A stretch of DNA of 64,000 nt from Motacilla alba alba (Eukaryota; Chordata; Aves; Passeriformes; Motacillidae). The stretch spans positions 71,177,801-71,241,800 of the forward strand of contig NC_052017.1 in assembly GCF_015832195.1 (NCBI RefSeq), in the 5' to 3' direction. Of this stretch, positions 13,401 through 23,908 are shown piece after piece. A program made the translations under genes and the position numbers. The notes beneath the pieces were generated by a model that saw only the letters and a list, made by a program, of their open reading frames with translations, did no database searches and had not been told where the DNA came from. Position 1 is the first letter of the stretch. Every line of letters begins with the position of its first letter.

Positions 13401-14026
13401 CCTTAGTGTGGGGCATACAGTTGATTCTGCATGGTCTAAAACAGTAATAAAAATAATGGAAACATCTGTGCAATGCTTGAAACCAGTGGCTCGTACTTTT
13501 CAGAGTCAGAGCAAGACAGAAAGCCCTGACAGCATTGACAGTAGTTTCACATTCATTTTTCAGTATCAACCACCTGTTGCTAAGGGAACAGAATGTAAAA
13601 TCCAGGTAATACCTGGCCATGTTGCTATACCAGGATTTTGTATTTTGTTTTCGTGAGTATATTAGATTTGGTGGTGCTTTGTAGCAGGAGAAACAGATGT
13701 AAAGAAATCATGAAGAAACCAAAGTCTTATGAAACAGTCCTGGTTTACTATATATTATAAGAAATAAATGAGTAAAAATAGGAACAACATTTTTCCCCCC
13801 TACCTCTAATAGCATCAAAGTTTAAAACAAAACAAGCTGAAGCTTTCTCTGTTACCAGTTTGTTTATTAATGTAAAATATTTCTTCTTGTGTCAGATAAC
13901 TTTCCCCAGATGGCCCATCAGAAACGGTTCATTGAACGGAAGTACAGACAAGAGTTGAAAGAATTGAGGTGGGAAAGAGAGCATCAAGAGAGAGAGTCAG
14001 AGGAGACTGAAGAAGCAAGGAAATAA
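1260..14026 (+). CDS. DROSHA: DROSHA, 3' eight coding exons (ribonuclease III, partial gene)
   Basis: Join 1260-1417, 2995-3100, 6613-6754, 7726-7808, 7922-8025, 10017-10109, 10901-10947, 13896-14026. Drosha is the nuclear RNase III that, with DGCR8, crops primary microRNA hairpins. The joined frame is open throughout and reads as the C-terminal 287 or so residues of a 1374-residue family member. It contains the RNase IIIb signature HNQRMEFLGDS (exon at 2995), the second acidic pair in ADLLE (end of the exon at 6613), then a dsRNA-binding domain (exons from 7922 to 10947) and a charged tail rich in Arg and Glu. Counting back from the stop puts the last Glu of ADLLE at human position 1222, a known catalytic residue, so no codons are gained or lost. 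Every intron is GT-AG and all phases match. The 5' part of the gene lies left of the window. Identification rests on recognising the protein, not on a search. Confidence 0.97.
1418..2994 (+). other. DROSHA intron containing a CR1 fragment
   Basis: This 1577-nt intron holds an antisense CR1 remnant (about 1806-2555). The rest is unremarkable AT-rich sequence. Confidence 0.9.
1806..2555 (-). mobile_element. CR1 LINE 3' fragment
   Basis: On the + strand it reads as the reverse complement of a CR1 3' end (GTTGGAAGGGACCC, then GAAAAACCTCTTCCTGATAT). On the - strand, broken frames show the end of the CR1 reverse-transcriptase protein: FSLDIRKRFFTQRVV near 1979-2025, and LESCTVEMDLGVLVNGKLNM near 2410-2470. 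It is 5'-truncated, as usual for CR1, with frame breaks, so it is dead. It lies antisense inside a DROSHA intron. Confidence 0.9.
2995..3100 (+). CDS. DROSHA: DROSHA exon with RNase III signature motif
   Basis: The acceptor TTTTTCAG ends at 2994 and the donor GTGAGA begins at 3101. It encodes the RNase III signature NQRMEFLGDS. The Glu and Asp in that motif are metal-binding catalytic residues of the family (human E1147 and D1151 by counting from the C-terminus). It ends in HHEGHLT on a codon boundary. Confidence 0.96.
3101..6612 (+). other. DROSHA intron, largest in window
   Basis: This 3512-nt AT-rich intron contains no recognisable repeat family, exon or RNA gene. Short ORFs such as 4091-4372 lack family features. 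Confidence 0.85.
6613..6754 (+). CDS. DROSHA: DROSHA exon with second catalytic acidic pair
   Basis: The acceptor TTTTGCAG ends at 6612 and the donor GTGAGT begins at 6755. The exon has 47 codons plus one base. It ends in LADLLE, whose Asp and Glu are the second metal-binding pair of RNase IIIb (human D1219 and E1222). The catalytic Glu is the last complete codon before the splice junction. From memory, the human protein has Tyr where this one has Phe in GMQEFAITN, and Ala where this one has Thr in RPVTLRT; both are conservative. Confidence 0.96.
6755..7725 (+). other. DROSHA intron
   Basis: This 971-nt intron ends in a very strong T7C5 pyrimidine tract. Nothing else was recognised. Confidence 0.9.
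7726..7808 (+). CDS. DROSHA: DROSHA exon, end of RNase IIIb domain
   Basis: The acceptor follows a T7/C5 pyrimidine tract (AG at 7724-7725) and the donor GTAAGA begins at 7809. The leading CC completes a Ser codon begun in the previous exon. The product FIAALYIDKDLEYVHTF and MNVCFFPRLK is the final helix of the RNase III fold. The next intron is only 113 nt. Confidence 0.95.
7922..8025 (+). CDS. DROSHA: DROSHA exon, linker into dsRNA-binding domain
   Basis: The acceptor CCTGCAG ends at 7921 and the donor GTAAGA begins at 8026. It has 34 codons plus two bases, opening with EFILNQDWNDPKSQLQQCC. This is the linker and first helix of the dsRNA-binding domain, ending with KEPDIPLY. Confidence 0.95.
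8026..10016 (+). other. DROSHA intron
   Basis: This 1991-nt AT-rich intron between the dsRBD exons shows no feature I can support. Confidence 0.9.
10017..10109 (+). CDS. DROSHA: DROSHA exon, dsRBD beta strands
   Basis: The acceptor CTTTCAG ends at 10016 and the donor GTATAG begins at 10110. The exon encodes TLQTVGPSHARTYTVAVYF and KGERIGCGKGP, the three-strand sheet of the dsRBD with the GPSHA and GCGKG segments expected at the RNA face. The donor GTATAG is weaker than the others in the gene. Confidence 0.95.
10110..10900 (+). other. DROSHA intron
   Basis: This 791-nt intron has T-rich runs near 10457 and 10585 and nothing else recognisable. Confidence 0.9.
10901..10947 (+). CDS. DROSHA: DROSHA microexon-sized exon (47 nt), dsRBD final helix
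   Basis: The acceptor TTTTACAG ends at 10900 and the donor GTAAGA begins at 10948. It encodes S/IQQAEMGAAMDALEK/Y, the second helix of the dsRBD. Both edge codons are split. At 47 nt it is the shortest exon in the window, and skipping it would shift the frame. Confidence 0.95.
10948..13895 (+). other. DROSHA last intron
   Basis: This 2948-nt intron includes a doubled palindrome at 12139-12159 and a modestly GC-richer stretch around 12880-13270. I cannot assign that stretch to any repeat family or gene. Confidence 0.85.
12139..12159. repeat. Tandem pair of 10-bp palindromes CCCTTAAGGG
   Basis: Two perfect copies of CCCTTAAGGG (12139-12148 and 12150-12159) are separated by one C. ACAA (12135-12138) and TTGT (12165-12168) flank them as short inverted arms. 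The whole forms a near-perfect hairpin. Its function is unknown. Confidence 0.85.
13896..14026 (+). CDS. DROSHA: DROSHA terminal coding exon
   Basis: The acceptor GTGTCAG ends at 13895. It encodes NFPQMAHQKRFIERKYRQEL, then a charged stretch with WEREHQERESEETEEARK and a TAA stop at 14024-14026. The length (42 codons after the split Tyr) equals the human C-terminus as I recall it. The last residues, after WEREHQERE, are the most diverged part. Confidence 0.95.
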
Positions 14027-14325
14027 AAGGAGGGCACAGAAGCAGTGGCATATTTACTTACTTAATAACTCTGACTATGGCCCATGGAGACCTAACCTAG
14101 TTTCTTGCAGATGAATGAAGAGTGCCTGTTGATATCAAAAAGAAAATTGTAATATCTTCCTTTAAAAGTGTGTGCAAATACAGTATTTCTTTAGCTTGAT
14201 TTTAAGTTTGGCTTTTTAATAAGACTTGGGTTTAAATACTTTTAATTTTTATGAAAAGTTGTTGATTATTTTTATTCTTTTTACTGTCTTGTATGAAGTA
14301 ATAAAGTATTAATTTCCAAAGCTAA
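14027..14325 (+). other. DROSHA: DROSHA 3' UTR (inferred)
   Basis: This AT-rich stretch runs from the stop codon to about 20 nt past the first canonical AATAAA. Its length of about 300 nt is an inference from that signal. No ORF or repeat is seen in it. Confidence 0.7.
14300..14305 (+). terminator. DROSHA poly(A) signal AATAAA
   Basis: This is the first canonical AATAAA after the DROSHA stop, 274 nt downstream. A T/G-rich stretch (TGCTGTGTTGTCAGTG) follows at about 14366-14381, rather far for a downstream element. Transcript 3' end data would decide. Confidence 0.65.
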
Positions 14326-16813
14326 TAGGAGGAAAAGCTGTTTAACAGTTGTCTCCTATGTCTAAGTGCTGTGTTGTCAGTGACCAGCCAAATTATTGCA
14401 TGAACTCTGCTGTGAGGGGAAAGAAAGCATAATGAAAAACTGACTCAGCTGATCACTTAAGCATGTACCTGACTTAAGTTTTGCAGCTAAATTTACTTCT
14501 TGAGTCTGCTAAACCAGAGCTTTAAAGTTCAGGCCCTTTTTACAGAAAATGGTGCAGTAATTAAAAGGAGACACTCAGTTTTCCTATGGACAGTGGATGT
14601 CACATCTGAAATGTGGTGCAGATGTGTGTGGAAGATTGAGTAGTTTTTTTTTTTAAATCACTGTTATAAGACTTGAAGGAGAAGATAATTATGAAGGAAG
14701 AGAATGGCAGTTTTTGTAGAGAATGTACACGTAGTTTACATTAACAAGTTTAGTTTCTTTCTGAGCTTTTTGTTCTGTCAGGCTGGTGTCTGCTTTAATG
14801 GATTTCTTTGACAGGAAGATACCAGTGTGGCCATTACTGTGAAATGGTGTATTAGAAACTCTATATGGGTGCTGTTCCAGAGAGGTTCATTGAAAACAGT
14901 TTTTGTCAAAAGAAGGGCAGAATTTATCCCCAATGTGGTGTGCAGTTTTAAGTCACCCAGTTTCCGTGGGTTTTTTTGGTGTCTGTGGCTTGTATTAGGC
15001 AGACAGATGTTTCTTCTATAAAAGCTCTGAACAGCACCAGAAATTAAAAGTCCACTGTGTGTGTTGGTATTTTTTCCCACTGGTTATCAGTGTTGTTTGT
15101 TCTTTTAATTTTGCTGCTTCAAGCCATTAATTTCCATTAAGCTAGTTCTCAGTTAATACAATCCCTTGGTAGGTATTGTGTCGTCATTTTTCATCTTTCT
15201 TTTCTGATAAGCAAAACAGATTGAACCCTTATTTTCCTTAGCCACGCATTTTCATCCTGAAAGAAGAAAAGATCCTTTTTGGCCAATTATTTAAGCATGT
15301 CCCACAGTTGTATGTGTTAAAGTATGGGGCAGCATGGATGCACAAATCTTGCCCAAGGAATTCGTGCCAACTCACAGAAGAAAACTTCTGCCTGACAGCC
15401 ACTCTGCACTGAGCACTGAGCAGCTTCTTCAGCGATTGTCTGAAGCACCTCTCTATAGGTGTGGGATGGACATCAGGAGAAGCACTTCATTGCAGGTGCC
15501 AAAGTAGACACCAAATGAAGCTGAAAAATTGAGGCTACACAAATGTCTTCCCAGAGTTTCACTTCTGAGATAATCAATATGTGTATTTTCAGAAGCATAC
15601 CTTTCTACACTTGCAATGTGAGATGCACTTAACTAAGGGGGGGAGGGGGCGTTTTACACTTTAGCCCACAATACTACCTCACTTCTTCCAGCTCTATAAT
15701 TTGCCTTTTCCTAATGGATTGATGCTTAAAATCCATTTCAGAGGATGAGAGGAAAAAAACAAACACATTCTCTAATTTAGAGAGTGGTAATAATGGAGGG
15801 AACAAAATCAAGGTAAAGGCGAGGAGCTGCTCTCTGCTGAATGCTGCTGCCATTTGACTTTTGAGAAGTGATTGTTACTTCTTTTAGCTTCAGTTGGTAA
15901 CTAAAAAGCTGAAATGCTTCTCAAGAACAGGAAGCTTGAAAAGCACCAGCAAGTCCTGTCCACAAGACTTTTGTATTTCAAATAATTTTGTATAATTGCC
16001 CATCTGCTTCTAGCAGTAAGATGAAATGGTGCGGTGCTAGAGGGTCAAGTGTGATTGTGTAAACCATTATTTTATTTTTCCCTCTTAATTGTGACCAGTT
16101 TCATATGTTTAATGAATAGTGATAATGAATAATAATGAATGATTGCTTAGCGAATTTCAGCGTATTTGACATCACCAAAGAACCCCAGTGGAATTGTTAG
16201 TTCATAGTTTTAACATTACTTTCATTATTCCTATATACAATTTCACTTTTCAGCTGTAAGACTGCAGTCTTACTCATAAATATTTTCATTAAATTAGATT
16301 GAATTTATCAGATAGCCTGTTTTGGGGGAGGAACCTAGGACTGTTCTTTTTTTCTTCTTTGACCCAGAAATTCCTTGGAAAAAACAAACTTTTAAAATAA
16401 TTCCTGCATTCCAGTTACTGCAGTTAATGAGTTTTAGGCTTTCCTCCATAAAGTGTTGGTGGTAACTGTGTTTTTACAAGGGGGCTATTTTCTTTTTTCG
16501 CTGCATAGGTGTGGGCTAGGAAGATTACCTGAAGCAATTTTGTTTTCCTTGTCTTCAGAACAAAAAACAGAAGGCAAAAAAAATTCCTGTTTCCTTTTTT
16601 CAAACCGCAGTGTCTTTCTGTGTGTGGACTGTCTAAAAGCAGTGGCTGTGATTTCAGGAGTTGTGTAGAATGTGAAATATGAGCACAGTCCTTTACAACG
16701 GCCACCAAGGAGGGGAAGCCTCTTCAAGTTGCCTTGGTAAGAATTATTGCACTCATGCTGATCAGTGGAACAGCTGTAGCTTATAACTAGTCAGCTTGTG
16801 CTGCTCCTTTGTA

Positions 16814-16835
16814 GGTGTGTGTGTGGGGGGGGGGG
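16814..16835 (+). repeat. (GT)n followed by an 11-G run
   Basis: A short GTGTGTGTGT repeat runs directly into eleven G at 16825-16835. Simple sequence. Confidence 0.9.
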
Positions 16836-18393
16836 TCTCTGGTTTACTGATAAAGTCAGTCCTTTTTTTGATTCAGAGCCTGTCCTCTGTTCTCTGAGCT
16901 AGAAGTTATCTTGCAAGATCAATTGACTTGAGCTGGGTACAAGTAGATGAATAGAGAACAAAACTGGGATCTGTGTGAATCCAACAGATCCTGTGAATAT
17001 TTGTAATGTGAATATGTACAGAACACTGAATAGAATTGTAGCTGTTTTGATTGGGGATTTCAACTGAATTTACATAAAATTCATTATGTTATTTGTAGAC
17101 CCTAAGTTGGCTTTGTAAGATTTCAGTTTCTGGAAGATTATTTAACAGCAGTACTAAGAGAACCTTGGTCTCTAAGATTGTTGTGAACATCGTTGCTAAT
17201 AAAGTTTCCCAGAAAAGACTTCAGGCATAGTTGTTACTTGCTAAAACAATTTGGAAAGATCAAAAGGCAAATCCTGATCATCTGTCTCCCTACTTCAAAG
17301 ACTCTGATTATACAGGCTACATATTTAAATGAAATAAGTGGATCACTTGTAAAAAGTTTCTTTTTGGTGGAAGTTTGTAAAGCCCTGTAAGAGCTCAGGG
17401 AGTTGTTCATCTGCATCATTTACCTCTGTGCATTGTCTTTGAAGAGGATGGTGTTGCAACGGAAATTTCTGTGACCCATACATCCACCCTGTTTCTCCTC
17501 CTTCTTACCCACTCCCCACATCACAGATTCAAATTCTTTCTGGGGCACTAAGATTAAATCAGCTGCATGCTCCAGCTGTGCATATTTCTCTATCCATCAG
17601 GGAGCAGGCTTACCTTAGAGGCCCTTTTCTTCACCTGCCTGCCACAGGTGACAAAGGGAGCACCAACTTGCACCCAGAGTCTTGCTAACTAAGTGTATTT
17701 CCTTTTGCCTCAGTCATCACTGCATTCCTCAAAAGGATTTGAAAGCCTTTCCTGAATAAGGGTAGAAGTGATTTGCCTGTGACTTGACTTAGAATACAAT
17801 CGTGCCTGGAAGTGTCAGTCGTGTCTTCACAGCACCTTTGTGGAGGGACTGTTTATTCTGTTACTAAGCGATGAAAAGGATGAAATTGTTACTGGGGGCC
17901 ACGGCTCAGGATGTCTGTGGGAGGGCAGTGATGCCTCATCCAGTGGATGACTTAGTCTGTGGCTTTAGTATTGTCCTTGCAAGCCTTCTCTTGCCACACC
18001 TGAGAAGGTCTTCAAGGGAGAAAAAAGAACTTGGCTATGCAGGCTGGGCACTGACACCCTCATCGCCTTTTCCTGTGGAGACTTGGAAAGCAATCATCAA
18101 GAAGATTGGGGGCTCTACTACAAGAAACCAGAGTCCAAACAGTGTGTTGCTTGTACACCTCTTTAAATAAATAAAACCTTCCACTTTGCACAGACATTTC
18201 AAAAGTCATCCATTAGCAAAGGACAGGCTCTTGAGCTGACAAATTGTGAACTTTTGCTGGTGGCAGCAGCATCAGTGGTCCACAAGTGCTGCTGCAGTGA
18301 TGGGTGAGTAAGTGTTTGTCACTGGAGGTAGCTAAAGAGGGGGTTGGTGGTCAGGGGAACCCATGAGACCCACTGATGCAAGCTCAGCCAACA

Positions 18394-18457
18394 TTTCTAA
18401 AAAAAAAGATAAAGTTACTTCTTTCTAAAAAAAAAAAAAAAAAAATAAAGTTACTTC
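18394..18457 (+). repeat. Head-to-tail duplication with poly(A)
   Basis: TTTCT-A(n)-ATAAAGTTACTTC occurs twice in tandem (18394-18421 and 18422-18457). The second copy has an expanded A run of about 19. It looks like a local slippage or duplication event. Confidence 0.85.
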
Positions 18458-20194
18458 CCTGCAGGTTTCCGCCTTCAGTCATTTACTCTGTCAGAGCAGT
18501 TCTGACATGGTGACCAGTTTTTGCTGCCAACTAGAATTACGATTCAAGTACTGCAGCTGTTTCCAGAGGGATACTTGAACTGACAAACAAAAAGCAGCCA
18601 TTTCTCAATCCAGCAGCATTTGAAAATGCTAATACTATTCTGTATCCAATTATAAATTTCTTTTTTAAATTAAAAAAAATTAAATTCTGTAAGGTAAGAA
18701 TTTTTAATGATCTCATTGAATAAGTCATTTGCTGCTCTTACCTTTTGTTCTTCTGATGAAAAACATTGTCAAAATACATGTGTCTTTAAACTTTATCATT
18801 AGGAAAAAATAAATATACCATCTGAAGGAAAAAAAAATTCTTTATCCTTGATGTTTAAAATTTCTGTCATTCAATGCTGCTGTCTGCTTCCTTCTTCCAA
18901 AACCCAAACATTTTAAATGTGTGTTCCACCTGTCAGAATGTGTCAGATTTTACAACCAATATCCCATCTCAGTTGATGTCTGTACATCAATAATGAAAAT
19001 CAATCTGTAAGTTATTGCTTTCTAGTTTTTGAACCAGGACTTGACCAGACATCCAAAATAGTGTGGCACTTCCTACCTTGTAAGACCTCAAAACTTTCAG
19101 AGAACTTAATGGTTTTAGCCAAAAACAGGTTTTCAAAGTTTCCCATTACCTTTGCTCCCATTACTTTTATTTTTATTATTACTATTTTTCACTGTTTTCA
19201 TTGTTTATTTGTTCTTAATGTGATCTGTAGCACTACTATCTTCTGTTTCAAGGTTCCCTGATCCTTACTTCTGCTTAGCATAGGGCATCAATGCCTTGCT
19301 CACTGAGACTAGAAAATAAATGACCTTGAACTCTTTGCTCTTGCAAGTCACACCTCAGCACTTATATCAGAAATCAAGCGCCCACAGCAAAAACAAAAAC
19401 CTTGCTGCACATCCGTGGAAACAAAAGTACTGAATCTTTCCAGTACAATTTCAGGCATTCTGTCAGAGGTTTTGAGAGAGGCTGTGAATTCTTGAGGCAT
19501 GCAGTGATGTACTTTTTGCACTAAATTCACTTATGTTGTGAATTTATGCAGTTGGATAAAGTTTGGCATCTGTTTCAGCTGGAAGCTTATAAATGGACAT
19601 TTATATGTGTAAGTAAGGAGAGAGAGGTAAAAAAAGGCAGAAAAGATGCCGAAAACACTAGAAAAAAAGCTTATTTCAGCACTGACTGCTGAGAAGCAGA
19701 TTGATTTGGATAGAAAAATGTTAACTACTTTCAAATACGGACTGAAAAATATGAGGTTTCATTGTAACATAAATACAATTCTGTGCCATGTGCTTGGGAT
19801 AATGATGGCTTTAAAAATGCATTCAGAGTTGAGTTTTATGCAAAGCTAGAAAATAAATCTTATTGGTAAGATATAGCAAATCTATGAGAAGTGAGACGAT
19901 AAAACTTCAGTATCTTAGAGATACAGAAGTGGGAAGTAATCTAGTAAAGTTGTGATAGTTTTCTAGATTTTAATTAGGAACATAGTTGAATATGTGTGTG
20001 TTTGGTGTAAATGCAGGTATGCACGTATATATTTATTTACTTAATGATACATCTGAAATTTTCACTCATTGCAACATGCCACCTTTTTACCAAGGAAGGA
20101 AAAAGATCTCCCTATAGTCTATTTTTAACAGGTATTTAGATATTGGTTTTATTGAAGTAGTGTCCAGAGATCTTCACTGCGACTGGGGCCTTTC

Positions 20195-20360
20195 ATGCCA
20201 GCTGCTATGAACACAAAATGACAGGCAGTCCCTGACCCAGAAAGAAATAGAAAGGAAGCAATGACTTACTCAAAGTCACTGAACAGGTCAAGGGTAGAAA
20301 TGAGAACAAAACCTGAATCTGTCAAGTCCCAGCTGAGATTTGTCCTCTCCTCGTACTGCA
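20195..20360 (+). mobile_element. Ancient MIR/amniote SINE-like remnant
   Basis: The order of blocks matches a widespread amniote SINE pattern: GAACACAAAATGACAGGCAG, TCCCTGACCCAGAAAG, then TGACTTACTCAAAGTCACTG, AACAGGTCAAGGGTAGAAAT, and CTGTCAAGTCCCAGCTGAG. MIR/CORE-SINE copies show the parallel series ending in 'aagtcccag'. It is highly diverged and I cannot name the subfamily. Confidence 0.55.
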
Positions 20361-21559
20361 CAGCTACTTATTTACAGCATTTAGCTTTAGATGTTGTAGT
20401 TGGTTTATTTCTGCATTAATATGGGTATTTTAAATTTCATGCACAGCAGCCTAGAATGGGGCCTTACCTAATCTCTTTCATACTGAAAGCTTATGAAAGC
20501 AATTTTAAAAAATGAAAGAAAACTCAGGTGGTTGGTCCAGCATGGTGGGAGCTTCTCTCTGCAGCCAGCATGCTCACATTTGCTGCTGAGCTCCTGCTGT
20601 GGCAGCTCGAGCTCATAGCTCCAAGGCCACTGCTCAGCACCTCGGGACAGTGTGTGACAGGCGTCACTCAGGTAGGAACAAGCAGCATTGTTATGTTGCG
20701 TTGGAACTGAAGTTTGGCCCTATTATACATACACACAGGAGAAAGCAGGTCTCCCTTCTGGATTCACAGCCTGCTGCTAATGCCTGTAGTTTTTTAAAGG
20801 CTGTATCCTCACCAAATTCATTAGAGGTTAGTATGACTCTAAGCACAGGATGTATTTCCTGTGTGGTGACAGAGGAAATAAGCATGCAAACAGCTGTGCT
20901 CTCGTCTGTGTAAAGTACTTGGTTGCAAAGTGCCTAAATTATTTCCTTGGTTCCTTGAAAATTATTTGTTTGAGAGATTTTTGGGTTGTAGATAGGTAGA
21001 GAGGGCTGTGAGTAAACATCACAAAAAAAGAGAAGCATCCTCTCTTCTTAGTCTTGTGCTGCCATGTCTGCTGATTGCTTCAGGAGGATTGGTGGCTGCT
21101 GGCTCCAGGACAGTAAGATAAGATGGAGGTGTGGCTGGAGCATGATCCTGGGCTGGGAGTATTGTGTGCCAGTACCAGGGCTGGTGGCAACACATCCTGT
21201 GCCTTTTCAGCTGTGAGAAGGCAAGCAGAGGAATGAGAATGGGTTTTAGCTCGGCCTTGACTAGCAGAAACTGGTGAGATGGTAGTGAGAGCTGGAAGTA
21301 GAAACAGGTTCTCCACTCTACAAGCTGTTGTTAACTCCTGACCAAAACACTATTTCCTGCAAGGCAGTGAGGAGTAAGGCTAGGGAGACAGAGGTCTGTA
21401 CATGATCAGAAGGGCTCAGTTCCATCTGCTGCTGTTTCCATACTGTTTGGTAATGGCCTATCTCATGGATTCCCATGTTTTGAGGGGATTTTTGTCTGGT
21501 CCCATGCGTGCACCCATTGTACAGGCTTATGTGTGCACACTGTACAGAAGAGCAACTGT

Positions 21560-21574
21560 GGGTGGGTGGGTGGG
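21560..21574 (+). repeat. GGGT tract, G-quadruplex motif
   Basis: Four GGG runs are separated by single T loops (GGGTGGGTGGGTGGG). This is a canonical single-nucleotide-loop quadruplex motif. Confidence 0.9.
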
Positions 21575-22926
21575 TGTGTGAAAAGAAGTTTGAGACTGTG
21601 CAAGTGGGGTAATGAAAGAGGCCCAGGGAGACAGCTGCATGACTCCTTTCCCTCCCAGGCAGATCTGTCATTTCTGGCTCTCTGATTGGTTTGTTTATTC
21701 TGTTTAATGATGCTGACCTTTTTGTTGGATAAGTTGGCCTGTTGCAAGGCTAGGATTTGTGGCCTTTTGGGACTTCAGTTGTTTGGAAGACTGAGGATAT
21801 TTTTTACCACATCGGGTCCAAAGAGAATGAATTCTGATGACCCAGCTGCCCTGATAACTCATTTGCCCTTTACCTTTTGACAGACAAAGTGACTTCAGAC
21901 TTAGTCATATGTTAGAGACTGTCTAAATTTGAAGAACATCCTTATAATAAATGATGTCCTATGGCAAAGAAAAATTCAAAGTTCTTTTGAAAGTTCCTAT
22001 TTTTACAATGTATTGATATGCTTTCTTGGGGAATACTAATCTTGAATTTTCAGTGTGAGTTTTAGAGAGGACTTATCTGGAGAAGGATACACTGGGGGAA
22101 ATATTGCCTCAAAATGTATTGTCATCCTTGAGAGATCTTATGCCAATATTACTTTATTAGTCTCTGCATGAAAACCAATTTCTTCAGAAATTGTCCCCAA
22201 ATCTTACTTGATTTTGCCCCCCCCAATCTGATTCCAGAATATATTTTAGCTAAACAAATTCCTCAGGATTAGTACAGAAGTGTTCACACTTGACATGTTT
22301 TACAGCACATCAACCAACAGCTTCATCTGCTTTCCAGTCCCTTGAATTTTAGTGGTCATTGTCCTGCAATCCTTATGCCTAGGATTAATTTTAAACACAT
22401 GACTGTCTGTCTCTGTTGAGCTGAGCACATCAGCTGGAAGTGGGAAATCATGCTGTTTTCACTTGCCATCAGTGGCAGCAGCTCTGCAAGCTCTGCTGGC
22501 AGCTACAGCTTCACTGTAGGCAGCAGGAGGGTCATGCCGGTCACAACCCAGAGACTCACAGGCTGCCCAGGTGGCCCCGGAGCTTGGTTGACTGTCACAT
22601 AAATAAAAGAGCCAAAAATCCTGACCCATTTGCTTCCCCCTGGCTCCACTGGTCCTTTTGGGAGGAAAGCAAGGAAGGGGCAAAAGAGAGATTTTAGTAC
22701 TTTTCATGGTAAGTTAAGCAGCACTCTTTCTGACTTCTCACAGGAAAGGGATCTGCTGAGTAAGAAAGTGCTAATTTCACATTGTTGTTTTTCGCAGTAG
22801 AGCTATGCTGTAAGTACCAAGCCCGAGAGGAACAAGAGCAGAGTCAAATTAATGAAAAATAGGTTATGATGATAAATTATTCAAGTGGATAAAATTACTT
22901 TGGATTTGGAAGACTCTGAAACTTAA

Positions 22927-23027
22927 GGGCCAGGTCCTTTTCCTGTATAAAAAGATTCAGCTTCATCACTTTTGGGGAAACAGAGGGAATTTACATCATT
23001 CAGTTCAGGATCTGACTGTGACTGGCA
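22927..23027. repeat. Possible ancient palindromic amniote element
   Basis: The left edge GGGCCAGGTCCTTTTCCTG and the right edge CATTCAGTTCAGGATCTGAC resemble opposite arms of an old palindromic repeat (arms ending in 'aggatctggcc') that is common in reptile and bird DNA. It is strongly decayed. This is a weak call. Confidence 0.3.
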
Positions 23028-23892
23028 GCATAAGCAGTCATTTAAAACTCAATGGCATATATTTCATCTACTTTGGGTGACAGCCATAAGGTGAATGTTT
23101 TAAATTCTGACATGGCATAGCCTTTCTTTTGAGATCAGTGGTGTGATTTTAAAAGGGATGAGATAAAAGCTGTGCCTCTCCAAAGGCACATTTTCTCTGA
23201 TGTTGAAGGAAACAATGTAGAAATATTCCCACTAAATAAATCATCAGGGACTTTCAGAATAGATCACATCCTTATGTCTTAAAACTTGTAATACAACTGA
23301 AGTTGTTCACCTTAACTCAGTTTCTTTTGTTCAGCAATTTTTCCGTACAAGGAGGCATGTGTAGAGAAGGCAAGTCTGAAGGAGACACCCCTTCAGAAGA
23401 TGTTCCAGTGAACAGAGACAAAGAAGCTCCTCTTTTGACTTCTGGCATGGCACTATCAGAAGTTTAATCCTTCTTAATCCCAGTCAAATTTCTGAGGAGT
23501 TGATATTGGAGAACAGATGGAAGGCTGTTATTCTGCTAAAGGTGAATACCAGCAAGCTGTGAGTGTACCTGGCTCTTCAGAATGGCCTCTGTTTTTTTAA
23601 GTGCTTTAGCCAGCATAGGGGAGGAAATGTGCTGATTTGGCTTCTGCTGCTCTAGGATGAATTTTCAGTGATATTTTCCCTCAGCTAACATGCATGTATG
23701 CACACAGAGGGGTGGAGAGCACAACCAGCTGTTAGAGACCATGTTTGAAGCTAGAACTTGCAGTCAGTTGCACCTGTAGAAAAAACAGAATGCTCTGAAA
23801 TCAAGAACTTCTAGTAAGTTCTTTTATCATACTAAACTCTAAGGTTGAATCACATCCTACCAAGCAGCAGACACTGAAGTCATAGCTATGCA

Positions 23893-23908
23893 CCCCCCCC
23901 CCCCCCCC
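23893..23908 (+). repeat. Poly(C) run, 16 nt
   Basis: Sixteen consecutive C. Simple sequence that is prone to length error in assembly. Confidence 0.9.

Noticed and set aside
21318..21671. 117-aa minus-strand ORF in the intergenic region
   Set aside because: It overlaps the GGGT repeat and a second, out-of-frame ORF; it has no domain or exon context.
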